The notes beneath the pieces were generated by a model. It worked only from the letters and a program-made list of their open reading frames with translations, was not told where the DNA came from and did not search any database. From positions 173,845-237,844 of the forward strand of contig NZ_JAIQDG010000016.1 in the NCBI RefSeq assembly GCF_020037125.1: a DNA stretch of 64,000 nt, written 5' to 3'. Positions 16,776-25,124 of the stretch are shown here, piece after piece; position 1 is the stretch's first letter; the number at the start of each line of letters is the position of its first letter. Origin of the DNA: Myxococcus sp. RHSTA-1-4 (lineage in GTDB: Bacteria; Myxococcota; Myxococcia; Myxococcales; Myxococcaceae). The translations under genes and the position numbers were made by a program.

Positions 16776-17801
16776 ATGTCGGGACCGCACGACCTCCTCG
16801 TCCGCTACACCTTCGGCCACCCCGAGCGCGCCGCCGCCGAGCTGCGCGCCGTGCTGCCCGCCCATGTCGTCTCGGAAGTGGACTGGGCGTCTCTGCGAGA
16901 AGAGTCTGGCAGCGTCGTGGACCCGGAGCTGCGGAAGACGGAGAGTGACCTGCTCTTCACCGCGCGCCTGCGCACCGGCCACCCGCTGTTGCTGTACGTG
17001 CTGCTCGAACACCAGTCGTCGGTGGACCGGTGGATGGCCCTGCGCATGCTGCGCTACGTGGTGCGCCTGCTGGAGCGCTGGCGCCATGAGCACCCGGACA
17101 GCACCACGCTCCCCCTCATCATCCCGCTCGTCATGTACCACGGCGCGGAAGGGGCCTGGACGGCGCCGCGCCGGATGGAGGCGCTCTTCGAGTTGCCGGA
17201 AGAACGGTGGCGGGCGCTGGTGCCGCGCTTCGAGTACCTGCTCGATGACCTGACGGCCGAGCGGGAGGAGGCGCTCCGGGCGCGGCCGGGCCCTCCGCTG
17301 GCCCGGCTGGCGTGGCTGTTGCTGCGGTATGGACGGAGCGGGGAGTTGGTCCGGAAGCTGCCGGAGTGGGTGGCGCTCTTCGCCCAGGTGCAGGCGGGTC
17401 CCGAAGGCGCGGAGCCGTTGAAGATGCTCATCCGTTACCTGCTGATGGTGGGGGACGAGGGGACGCATGAAGCGGCCGGGCGGGTGTTAAACTCGGTGCT
17501 GGGCGAGCAGCGCGCGGAGGAGTTGATGCGGAGCTATGGCGAGGAACTCATCGAGCGGGGACGCCAACAGGGCCTGGAAGAGGGGCTGGTTCGGGGCCGG
17601 GAGGAGGGCCGGGAGGAGGGAGTAACCCGAGGGCGCGCCGAGTACATCCTGCGAATCCTCACCGCGCGGGGCGTGCCCGTGCATGAGGAGGCCCGGCAGC
17701 GCATCCTCACTTGCACGGACATGGCCACGCTGGACCGCTGGTTCGACAAGTCCCTGAACGCCACCACCCTCTCCTCGGTGTTCGACGACCTGGCCCAGTA
17801 G
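16776..17801 (+). CDS. Rpn-family recombination-promoting nuclease / putative transposase
   Basis: 341 residues. The N-terminal PD-(D/E)XK domain shows HDLLVRYTFGHPERAAAEL, then KTESDLLFTARLRTG and LLLYVLLEHQSSVDRWMALR, giving the Asp...Glu-x-Gln catalytic order of Rpn nucleases. The C-terminus has the Gly/Arg/Glu-rich helical repeats common in the family (GLEEGLVRGREEGREEGVTR). Rpn proteins are DNA endonucleases that promote RecA-independent recombination and may be mobile or have phage-defence roles. I see no terminal repeats, so mobility of this copy is not supported. Confidence 0.85.
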   Translation: MSGPHDLLVRYTFGHPERAAAELRAVLPAHVVSEVDWASLREESGSVVDPELRKTESDLLFTARLRTGHPLLLYVLLEHQSSVDRWMALRMLRYVVRLLERWRHEHPDSTTLPLIIPLVMYHGAEGAWTAPRRMEALFELPEERWRALVPRFEYLLDDLTAEREEALRARPGPPLARLAWLLLRYGRSGELVRKLPEWVALFAQVQAGPEGAEPLKMLIRYLLMVGDEGTHEAAGRVLNSVLGEQRAEELMRSYGEELIERGRQQGLEEGLVRGREEGREEGVTRGRAEYILRILTARGVPVHEEARQRILTCTDMATLDRWFDKSLNATTLSSVFDDLAQ

Positions 17802-18016
17802 GCTGGACCGCCTCCGCGCCACGCGCCGATGCGCGGGGGCTATGGAACGGGAAGCGTGAGGGGCAGGTCACCCACGTTGGAGAGGGGGCCGTCGTTCTGG
17901 ACGCTGACACCTCACACCGGGGTGGCCGCAGCGCGTTCACTGCCGCGCGTTCGTGGAAGTCGAGGTGGTCGGCGGAGACTCCATCCGGGCTATGTCCGCA
18001 CGGGGAGCGTGCCGAC

Positions 18017-18970
18017 ATGAGCGAGCAATCCGAGGAGAAGACGTCCGCGGTGGCGGGGCCGCTGCTCCACCTGGGGTGCCCCTCGTGCGGCGCGCGGCTG
18101 GTGGTGGAGCCCTCGCTGCGTACCATGCGGTGCCCGTACTGCGCCGCGCCCTCCGTGGTGGAGCGCCCACCCGTGCCGGGTGTGCCCGAGCCCACCTTCG
18201 CGCTGGGCTTCACCGTCACCCACACCGCCGCCCGGGAGCACGTGGCGCACTGGCTCCGGACGCGCAGCCGCTTCACCCGCTCCGGCATCCGCTCCGCCGA
18301 GCCCGGGGAGGTGCGCGGTGTCTACGTGCCCGCGTACCTCTACAGCGTCCTGGCCCACACCCGCTTCAGCGCGTCCATTGGGGAGAACTACCAGGAGACG
18401 GAGACGTACACGGCCACGGAGAACGGGAAGACGGTGACGCGCACCCGCACGGTGACTCGCACCGAGTGGCGTCCCCTGGCCGGCGAGCTGACCGGGTACG
18501 TGGCGGACGTGCTCGTCACCGCCTCCACCGGCCTGCGCAACGAGGAGCTGGAGGCGCTGGAGCCCTTCGACTTGCGCGGGCTGGCCCGGTACACGCCGGC
18601 GCTCATCTCCGGCTGGGTGGCCGAGGAGCCCTCCCTCACCCGTGAGCAGTGCATGGGGCAGGCCCGCAAGGAGGCCGTGGAGCGCGTGGGCGGGAGGCTG
18701 GAGCAGTTCATGCCCGGTGACTCGCACAGCGGCCTGCACCATGAGCCGCGCCTGGAGTGGGAGGCGCTGGACGTGTGTCTCCTCCCCGTCTGGGTGCTGG
18801 CGGTGCGCTACGCGGAAGGCGCCCCGCCGCTGCGGGTGCTGGTCAATGGGCAGACGGGCGAGGTGGTGGGCAAGGCGCCCCTCTCCGCGTGGAAGGTGAC
18901 GCTCGCCATCCTCGGGGTGCTCGCGCTGGCGGCGGTGGGGTACCTCCTGGCCTCGGGAGGTGCGCGATGA
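18017..18970 (+). CDS. Zinc-ribbon protein with C-terminal membrane anchor, first of a pair
   Basis: 317 residues from ATG 18017 (GGGGAG ahead). A zinc ribbon, CPSCGARLVVEPSLRTMRCPYC, lies near residues 20-42. The long middle domain has beta-rich stretches (ETETYTATENGKTVTRTRTV) and a helical LTREQCMGQARKEAVERVGG segment. The end carries RVLVNGQTGEVVGKAPLSAW followed by one membrane helix. The motif at the helix boundary is shared with the next gene (RVLVHGQDASVVLGEAPISKW). The stop overlaps the next start by 4 bases, so the two proteins probably form a membrane-bound complex. Function unknown. Confidence 0.8.
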   Translation: MSEQSEEKTSAVAGPLLHLGCPSCGARLVVEPSLRTMRCPYCAAPSVVERPPVPGVPEPTFALGFTVTHTAAREHVAHWLRTRSRFTRSGIRSAEPGEVRGVYVPAYLYSVLAHTRFSASIGENYQETETYTATENGKTVTRTRTVTRTEWRPLAGELTGYVADVLVTASTGLRNEELEALEPFDLRGLARYTPALISGWVAEEPSLTREQCMGQARKEAVERVGGRLEQFMPGDSHSGLHHEPRLEWEALDVCLLPVWVLAVRYAEGAPPLRVLVNGQTGEVVGKAPLSAWKVTLAILGVLALAAVGYLLASGGAR

Positions 18971-19944
18971 GCACGGCCACGCCGGAGGTGCCGCCGTGCC
19001 GGCGGTGCGCCAGCGCGCTGGAGGCGGAGGACCTGCGCTGCCCCATCTGCGGGCTGATGACGCCCCCTCGGGCGCGCGTCGCCGTGGAGCGCGAGCAGGC
19101 GAAGGTGGTGCGCTGTGAGAATTGCGGCGCGGCCGTGGAGTACTCGGTGGAGGTGAAGGCGCCGAGGTGCGCCTGGTGCGGCTCGGTGACGCGGGTGGAG
19201 ACGACGGTGGACCCGGTGGAGCAGGCGCAGGTGTTCCTGCCCTTCACCGTGGACCTGGAGGCGGCGCGCGCCGCGCTGAGGGGCTTCCTGGGGAAGAGGA
19301 GCTTCTTCCGTCCGTCGGGGCTGGCGCGGGAGGCCGCGCTGGAGCCGCCGTGCCCGATGTGGTGGCCGGCGTGGAGCTTCCGCGCGGGCGTGGAGGTGAG
19401 CTGGACGGCGGACTCGGACGCGGGCTCGCGGCGCTCGGACTGGGCGCCGCATGCGGGGCGCACGCGCTTCGACTTCGACGACATCCTCGTGCCGGCCTCG
19501 CGTGGGCTGAAGGTGAAGGAGTGCGAGGCGCTCGCGCCCCACTACCAGCGGGGCACGGCGGAGGGTGCGCCACGAGGGCCGGAGGGCGCGCACGTCGAGC
19601 GCTTCGACGCCACGCGCTCGGGGGCACGGCGCACCGTGCTGGAGGCCGTGGAGCGGCTGTCCCGCGAGCGGCTCCAGCAGGGCGTCATTCCCGGTCGCCG
19701 CTTCCGGAACGTCCATGTCGCCGTGGCCCTCTCCAGCCTGTACACCACGCGGTTCGCACTGCCCGTGTACGTGCTCGCGTACCGCTACCGGGACAAGCCG
19801 TACCGCGTGCTGGTGCACGGGCAGGACGCCAGCGTCGTCCTCGGCGAGGCCCCCATCTCCAAGTGGCGCGTGGCGGCGGTGGTGGCAGGGGTGCTCCTCC
19901 TCGTGCTCGTGGCGCTCCTGGCCACGGGGGTGTTGGGGGCGTGA
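18967..19944 (+). CDS. Double zinc-ribbon protein with C-terminal membrane anchor, second of a pair
   Basis: 325 residues. Two zinc ribbons are visible: CRRCASALEAEDLRCPIC near residues 12-29 and CENCGAAVEYSVEVKAPRCAWC near 47-68. A ~200-residue domain follows, then the RVLVHGQDASVVLGEAPISK motif and a terminal membrane helix (VAAVVAGVLLLVLVALLATG). It is a diverged paralogue of the preceding gene, with one extra ribbon. The topology suggests cytoplasmic zinc ribbons tethered to the inner membrane. I do not know the function. Confidence 0.8.
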   Translation: MSTATPEVPPCRRCASALEAEDLRCPICGLMTPPRARVAVEREQAKVVRCENCGAAVEYSVEVKAPRCAWCGSVTRVETTVDPVEQAQVFLPFTVDLEAARAALRGFLGKRSFFRPSGLAREAALEPPCPMWWPAWSFRAGVEVSWTADSDAGSRRSDWAPHAGRTRFDFDDILVPASRGLKVKECEALAPHYQRGTAEGAPRGPEGAHVERFDATRSGARRTVLEAVERLSRERLQQGVIPGRRFRNVHVAVALSSLYTTRFALPVYVLAYRYRDKPYRVLVHGQDASVVLGEAPISKWRVAAVVAGVLLLVLVALLATGVLGA

Positions 19945-19999
19945 GCGGAGGGCGCGGGCTCGTGAGTGGCACGGCCCTTGGGGGCTCACCCGGGAGCGC

Positions 20000-21259
20000 T
20001 CAAGGCTCGCCGTCCTCGGGCCCTGAGTCCGCGGACCCTGCGGGGCGGGCCTTGTCCGGGTCCCCAGGTTCGCTCACTTCGTCGCGAGGCGTCCGCGCCG
20101 GGGACTCCGGCTCCAGCGCCACGGCCGCCTCCTCCGCCGTCAGCTCCTCCGGGTGCAGGCCTCCTTCGAGCAGCTCCGCCTGGTTGCGCCGGCCCGTGGC
20201 CGCCGCCGCCGCCCGGGCCAGCTCCTCCGCGGCTTCGTGCCGCCCGTAGCCCGGTGCGTGCGCGCGCAGCCATGCGCGCAGCGCGCTCGCCATCTCCGCG
20301 GCTGACGGGAACCGGTCCGCCGCATCCTGCCGCAGCGCCCGCACCACCAGCGAGACCAGCTCCGCGGGGGCGCCCGCGGCCAGCCGCTCCACGTGCTCGG
20401 GCTCCAGCCGCACCATCCTCGCCGCCACCTCGTTCACCGGCATCCAGGTGGGCCCCTGGGCCTCCAGCGGCGCCGCCTCCGTGCCGTCCTCCTCTCGCAG
20501 CGGGGGCACCGGCTCCGTGTCCGCCACCATCAGCGGGTGCCGGCCCGACAGCAGCTCCAGCAGCACCAGCCCCAGTGAGAACACGTCCGAGCGCGCGTCC
20601 ACCGCCTTCCGGCGCAGGGCCTCCGGAGAAGCATAGGCGACGTCCCCCTTCACCAGCGGACGGCTCGTCACCTCGCGCCCCGCGAGGGAGGACATCGCCG
20701 CGGTGAAGTTCGTCAGCTTCACCTCGCCGTGCACGCCCACCCGGATGTTCCTCGGGCTCACGTCGCGGTGGACGATGTGCAGCGGCCGGTTCATCTCATC
20801 CGTCAGGACGTGCGCGTGGTGCAGCGCCTCCGCGACCTCCGACGCCACGTACGTGGCGAACGCCGGCGACATCGGCTGGCGCCGCATGGCCGCCAGGTTC
20901 AGCACCGTGTCCAGCGAGCGGCCCTCGACGTACTCCATCACCACGTGCGGCGCGCCCCGGTACAGCTTCAGGTGGTGCACCTTGGCGATGCCCGGGTGGT
21001 TGAGCCGGAATGTCAGCTCCACCTCCTCGACCAGTCGCCGGCGCTCCACGAAGGTCGCCGGGTTGCTCAGGCGCTTCACCACCACCGGGCCGCCCAGGCC
21101 GCCCCGGTAGCGCCGCCGCACCAGCATCAGCAGCTCGCCGGTGGAGCGGACCTCGAGCTTGCGCACGAACTCGAATGCCGTGCCGCCCACGGTGAACAGC
21201 ACCCGCGGCCGGCGCGGGCCTCCAGGAATCTCTTCCGTCGTCGTGTCGGGCGTCCTCAT
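20000..21259 (-). CDS. Ser/Thr kinase-fold protein with altered DFG motif (possible pseudokinase)
   Basis: 419 residues from ATG 21259. A GTG at 21316 would add 19 residues but has a poorer context. The kinase domain is in the first ~330 residues: VVKRL (Lys62), HRDVSPRN (His164, Asp166, Asn171), then VKLTNFTAA where active kinases have ADFG. The Asp that chelates magnesium is Asn184 and the Gly is Thr186. The glycine-rich loop (RSTGELLMLV) is also weak. Substrate-lobe motifs (YASPEALRR, DVFSLGLVLLELLSGRHPL) are intact. It probably binds nucleotide or a partner protein with little or no kinase activity. No membrane segment is visible. Confidence 0.8.
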   Translation of the reverse strand: MRTPDTTTEEIPGGPRRPRVLFTVGGTAFEFVRKLEVRSTGELLMLVRRRYRGGLGGPVVVKRLSNPATFVERRRLVEEVELTFRLNHPGIAKVHHLKLYRGAPHVVMEYVEGRSLDTVLNLAAMRRQPMSPAFATYVASEVAEALHHAHVLTDEMNRPLHIVHRDVSPRNIRVGVHGEVKLTNFTAAMSSLAGREVTSRPLVKGDVAYASPEALRRKAVDARSDVFSLGLVLLELLSGRHPLMVADTEPVPPLREEDGTEAAPLEAQGPTWMPVNEVAARMVRLEPEHVERLAAGAPAELVSLVVRALRQDAADRFPSAAEMASALRAWLRAHAPGYGRHEAAEELARAAAAATGRRNQAELLEGGLHPEELTAEEAAVALEPESPARTPRDEVSEPGDPDKARPAGSADSGPEDGEP

Positions 21260-21280
21260 CTCCTGCCTCTGGACCTGTGA

Positions 21281-21303
21281 AGTCGAGCGGGAAGTGCTCG
21301 ACT
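21281..21303. promoter_or_regulatory. Perfect 8-base inverted repeat upstream of the kinase-like gene
   Basis: AGTCGAGC (21281-21288) and GCTCGACT (21296-21303) are separated by 7 bases. It lies 22 bases upstream of the kinase-like gene's ATG, in its presumed leader or promoter. It could be an operator or a leader hairpin. Confidence 0.35.
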
Positions 21304-21407
21304 CCTGAGGTAACACGAATCCAGGCCCGCAGGGAATCTCCCAAGTAGAGTGAGAGGTGGTTGACCTGGGAGGTTGGGTGGAGGGCTCCGAAGGGGGCGC
21401 CGCCGCC

Positions 21408-22628
21408 TCACCGCCCGCGCCGGGAGCGAAGCGCGGCCAGTCCCCTCCTCAGGGAGCGCAGCCGCCGCCGAAGCCACACCTCCCACAGGGAAGGCCGCGC
21501 GGCCCCCGGTTCCATGGGGAACCGCGGCCCGGGCTCGGTGGGGGGCGTGAGGAGCCGGCCGGGCACGCCGGAGTCGGTGTCCCACGGGCTCCCGGGCCGC
21601 TCCGGGGCACGCATCCACCGGCGCAGCTCCCGGGCGTCCTCGTCGCCATCGAAGAGCTCCTCGGCCTCCTCGGTGACGGCGTCCGGCGGCGCGCGCGGTG
21701 GGAAGAGGGGCTCGTCCCAGGACACGTCCGCCGTCTCCATGGCCGCGCTCAGCGCCCCGTAGAGCTCCGCGCCCGAGGGGTAGCGCCCCTCCGCGTGCTT
21801 GTGCAGCAGGCGCAGGCAGATGGGGTCCAGCACCGCGGGGACGCGCGGGTTGAGGCCGGACGGAGGCCGGAGCTGGGAGGACTCGATGCTGGCCAGCAGC
21901 GCGGACGGCGGAAGCTGGGCGGGGTAGGGGAAGGCGCCGGTGAGCACCTCGTAGAGCACCAGCCCCAGTGAGTACAGGTCATCCGTGGGCTGGAAGGCGT
22001 AGCGTGAGCCGGACACACGGGGCCCCGTCCAGAAGCGCAGCGCCTCCGGGCTGCGGTAGCTGGGCGTGCCCGGGGGCAGGCTGTCCTCGGTCAGCACCGG
22101 CGTGCACGCGTGGTCTCCCGAGCCGAAGTCCACCAGCACCGGCTGCCCGTCCGAGGCGCGGATGATGATGTTGCTGCCCTTGATGTCGCGGTGGAGCACG
22201 CCCTCGCGGTGGATGGCGTCCAGCGTGAGCGCCACCTGGGCGAACACCTGCGCCACGCGCCGGGGCGTGGGGTGGGAGCGCAGGGCCCACTCGGACAGCG
22301 TGGGGCCCTCCACGTAGCCCAGGATGAGGACCATGTAGCCGTCGCGCGCGTCCGGCCAGCGGCGGTAGCCCAGCATCTCCACCACGTTGGGATGCTCCAG
22401 CCGCATGAGGACGGCCGCCTCCTTCCAGGTGCGTTCGTCCACGTGGGCCTCGTTCTCCCGTGAAGGGCCCTGGAGCGCGAACTTCAGCGCCACGGGCCCG
22501 CGTGTCTCCGACTCGGCGAGGAAGATGGCGCCGTAGCCCCCGGTGGCCAGCCTCCGGACGATGCGGAAGGCGCCCACCTCCTCCGAGCGCCGCAGCAGCA
22601 GCGGGTGCACGTCCTGGGTGGACGTCAT
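21408..22628 (-). CDS. Active-type Ser/Thr protein kinase
   Basis: 406 residues from ATG 22628, with GGGAGG ahead. All bacterial STPK motifs are intact: glycine loop LATGGYGAIF, VALKF (Lys49), VLHRDIKGSNIII (Asp148, Asn153) and VDFGSG (Asp167). PGTPSYRSPEALRF completes the activation segment. The C-terminal ~100 residues are Pro/Glu-rich, ending in an Arg-rich tail; no membrane helix is visible, so it is cytoplasmic. It is upstream of, and in the same direction as, the DFG-less kinase-like gene. The kinase may act with it. The XRE regulator genes are divergent. Confidence 0.9.
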   Translation of the reverse strand: MTSTQDVHPLLLRRSEEVGAFRIVRRLATGGYGAIFLAESETRGPVALKFALQGPSRENEAHVDERTWKEAAVLMRLEHPNVVEMLGYRRWPDARDGYMVLILGYVEGPTLSEWALRSHPTPRRVAQVFAQVALTLDAIHREGVLHRDIKGSNIIIRASDGQPVLVDFGSGDHACTPVLTEDSLPPGTPSYRSPEALRFWTGPRVSGSRYAFQPTDDLYSLGLVLYEVLTGAFPYPAQLPPSALLASIESSQLRPPSGLNPRVPAVLDPICLRLLHKHAEGRYPSGAELYGALSAAMETADVSWDEPLFPPRAPPDAVTEEAEELFDGDEDARELRRWMRAPERPGSPWDTDSGVPGRLLTPPTEPGPRFPMEPGAARPSLWEVWLRRRLRSLRRGLAALRSRRGR

Positions 22629-22874
22629 GGCGCGCACCTCCCCGGGAGGGCGCGCGGAGGGGCTCCTTTCCCCGCGAGCGGGGAGGGTGGGGGAGGATGT
22701 CGAGGGTCCAATCTGCCTCTGGGAGTGGGTTGGGGGGTCATCGTGCGTGGCGTGTGGATTCAACCTGTGGAGTCCATAGCACGCGAGCCGCCTCTTCGGG
22801 TAGTCTCCTGCCTTGGACGGTAGGGTTCCAGACATGGGACGTGACGGTTCGCATCTGGGAGAGGCGCGAGGACG

Positions 22875-23252
22875 ATGAACGAGGAACTGGCCATCACCGT
22901 GGGAGCAGCCGCGAGGGCCGCGCGGGTCCGGCTCGGGCTGACCCAGGCGGACGTGGCCGAACGCGTGGGAATCGCCATGGAGGTCTACAGCCGCATGGAG
23001 CGCGGCAAGGTGCTGCCCAGCGTCACCACGCTGCGGAGGCTGTGCCAGGTGCTGCACATCCGCTCGGACGCGCTCCTGGGATTGGAGGTGGAGGCGCTGG
23101 ACGCGCCGCTGGAGGAGGGCGCCACCACCGCGCCGGGGGAGGACCCACCCCGCCTGCGCCGGCTGGTGCGGGCGCTGCGGGCGCTGGACCCGGCGCAGCT
23201 CAAGGCCGTGGCGCAGGTGGTCCACGGCGCGCTCGGGTTGATGCGCAGATGA
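22875..23252 (+). CDS. XRE-family DNA-binding regulator, first of a tandem pair
   Basis: 125 residues. The Cro/C1-type helix-turn-helix occupies about residues 10-65 (ARVRLGLTQADVAERVGIAM, YSRMERGKVLPSVTTLRRLC). The rest is a short helical tail (RRLVRALRALDPAQLKAVAQ) that may help dimerise. The next gene is a close paralogue. Its 246-base promoter region is shared with the divergent Ser/Thr kinase. Confidence 0.85.
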   Translation: MNEELAITVGAAARAARVRLGLTQADVAERVGIAMEVYSRMERGKVLPSVTTLRRLCQVLHIRSDALLGLEVEALDAPLEEGATTAPGEDPPRLRRLVRALRALDPAQLKAVAQVVHGALGLMRR

Positions 23253-23332
23253 AGGGCGGGCGGGACACGAGAGCGGGACGGAGCGCGGCGGGAAACTTGC
23301 GTGGCCGGGGGGGCGTGCGAGCCTCGGGCGTC

Positions 23333-23767
23333 ATGCGTGAGCCCGTCGACCACAAGCTCGCGGTCCTTCTCGGAAGCGCCGCTCGTGAGGCCCGCCAGCG
23401 CCTGGGCCTCACCCAGAGCGACGTGGCCGAGCGCATGGGCATGGCCATGGAGGTCTACAGCCGCATGGAGCGCGGGAAGATGCTGCCCCGCGCGCAGACG
23501 CTCCGGCGGCTGTGTGACGTCCTGCAGGTCTCCGCGGACACGCTCCTGGGGGTGGGCCGGTCCGGTGCCCCGGCGCCGGTGACGCCCAGGAAGCCCGCGC
23601 GCGAGGACCCGGTGGAGCTGCGCCGCATGACGCGCAAGCTGAGGGACTTGGAGCCCGCCCAGCTTCGCGCGGTGTCCCGGGTGGTGAATGCCGTCGTCAC
23701 CGTGATGCCCCGGCCCGGGGCGGCGGTGGCCTCGCGCCCGGCCCGGAAGCGCCGCGCCGCGGGGTAG
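23333..23767 (+). CDS. XRE-family DNA-binding regulator, second of a tandem pair
   Basis: 144 residues. The helix-turn-helix (ARQRLGLTQSDVAERMGMAM, YSRMERGKMLPRAQTLRRLC) is about 70 % identical to the upstream paralogue. The same C-terminal helix (MTRKLRDLEPAQLRAVSRVV) is retained, with a longer basic tail (ASRPARKRRAAG). The 80-base gap between the two genes suggests tandem duplication. It converges on the immunity-like gene at 23784. Confidence 0.85.
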   Translation: MREPVDHKLAVLLGSAAREARQRLGLTQSDVAERMGMAMEVYSRMERGKMLPRAQTLRRLCDVLQVSADTLLGVGRSGAPAPVTPRKPAREDPVELRRMTRKLRDLEPAQLRAVSRVVNAVVTVMPRPGAAVASRPARKRRAAG

Positions 23768-23783
23768 GGGCGCCGGAGTACGG

Positions 23784-25124
23784 TCAGGGGACGTGCCGCT
23801 CCGCGGCGCGGTAGAGCTGGGTGAGGGAGAAGTCCAGCAGGGCCTGGCTCGAGCGCAGGTAGCGGTGGGCGCGGACGAAGGGAAGCCAGACGCGGCTGCC
23901 TACTCGGACCTGCGCCTCCTCCAGCTTCTGGCGGGGAATCCACTGTCCGCCCAGGCGGCGCACGAGCACCTCGCCGAGGTATGCGCCCACCGCGGGCACC
24001 GCGTGCGCGTCGATGTCGTGCCGCGCGAAGCGCTCCGGGAGGTTCTGCCGCCAGAGGTGGAAGTCGACGTCGGTGAGCGACTCGGGCGTGGCGTCGAAGA
24101 CCGAGGGAGCCGGCGTGTGCAGGAGCACCACGAGGCCCTCGGCGAGGTGCGCGTAGTACTTGCGGACGAGGTCGGGGTCGTCCACGTCCGGAGGCAGGGC
24201 GGCGTTGGCGGGGAGCCACTCCTCGGGCTCGGGGGGCTGGTAGGCGTTGAGCTCGGCGATTTTGCGCTGTCGCTCCCCCAGGGGGACATCGTCCGAGATG
24301 CGGGCCAGGAGCGGCGCGATGTCCGGGGGGAAGTGGGGTTCGACGGGGACGAGGGCGGCGCTGCGCTCGCGCAGGGTGCGCAGCACGGTGTCGAAGTCGA
24401 GGTCCGGGCGGAGGTGTACGTGGGCGCGGGCCTGGGCCACGCGTGCCTCGTCGCTGGCGAAGTCGGCGGCGATGGGCCACGTCACCAGGAGGACGGCGCC
24501 GTTGGGGAGCTCCTCCACCCGGTGCGCCGGGGTGGAGAGCATGCGCTCACGGCCGACCCTGGCGACCAGCTTGGGACCGAAGATGTTGAGCCAGGACACC
24601 TCGTAGACCTGGTCGAAGCCGTCCCTGCGCGAGGTTTTCACATCGCGGCCGAAGTAGGGAGCGCCTGCCAGCTCGTTGTCAGCCACGCTGTGGGCAAATG
24701 CATGGGGGACCGGGTAGCGAGAGGCCCAGGCGCGGACCATGTCCACGAACTGGCGGCAGCGCTCTACGTCAGCGAACAGGGACAGGGGCTGCACGTCGAG
24801 CCAGACAGTCAGCTCGGGAGTGCCTGGTGGGAAGCGAAGCCCGAGCGTCATATCCAACGCGGGCTGCTTCGTGCGGTAGAGCCCGATGGAGGTGCTGTCT
24901 TCGTCGCGTTCTTCTTCCAGTGCCCGCAAGACGGAGGCACGAGCATACTTGCGGCGCCGTTGACCCTTGACGACGTCCGGCATCCAGCTGCCCGCATATT
25001 CCTCGAGCGCTTGGAGGAATGGCTCCAGTGCATCCTCAAGTGCTGCTCGCGGGTCGAAGGCTCCTTTGAATACGAGCAGGAGGTCGTCCTCTGCGTTCGA
25101 CTCATGAGGACTCAGGGTCTTCAT
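23784..25124 (-). CDS. Immunity-like protein (DUF3396/type VI immunity-like), third gene of toxin-type operon
   Basis: 446 residues, soluble, no signal peptide. Segments such as LTVWLDVQPLSLFADVERCR, YEVSWLNIFGPKLVARVGRE and LPNGAVLLVTWPIAADF resemble the DUF3396 (type VI immunity) group. The assignment is by pattern only. The start ATG overlaps the stop of the lipoprotein toxin-like gene by 4 bases, the order seen for toxin then immunity genes. I infer that it sits in the cytoplasm and neutralises the nuclease-like C-terminus of the neighbour. The C-terminal third (from about residue 300) may be a second domain. Confidence 0.65.
   Translation of the reverse strand: MKTLSPHESNAEDDLLLVFKGAFDPRAALEDALEPFLQALEEYAGSWMPDVVKGQRRRKYARASVLRALEEERDEDSTSIGLYRTKQPALDMTLGLRFPPGTPELTVWLDVQPLSLFADVERCRQFVDMVRAWASRYPVPHAFAHSVADNELAGAPYFGRDVKTSRRDGFDQVYEVSWLNIFGPKLVARVGRERMLSTPAHRVEELPNGAVLLVTWPIAADFASDEARVAQARAHVHLRPDLDFDTVLRTLRERSAALVPVEPHFPPDIAPLLARISDDVPLGERQRKIAELNAYQPPEPEEWLPANAALPPDVDDPDLVRKYYAHLAEGLVVLLHTPAPSVFDATPESLTDVDFHLWRQNLPERFARHDIDAHAVPAVGAYLGEVLVRRLGGQWIPRQKLEEAQVRVGSRVWLPFVRAHRYLRSSQALLDFSLTQLYRAAERHVP

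Noticed and set aside
16776..17801. Complete insertion sequence around the Rpn-type nuclease
   Set aside because: No terminal inverted repeats or target duplication could be seen, and Rpn genes are commonly stable single genes.
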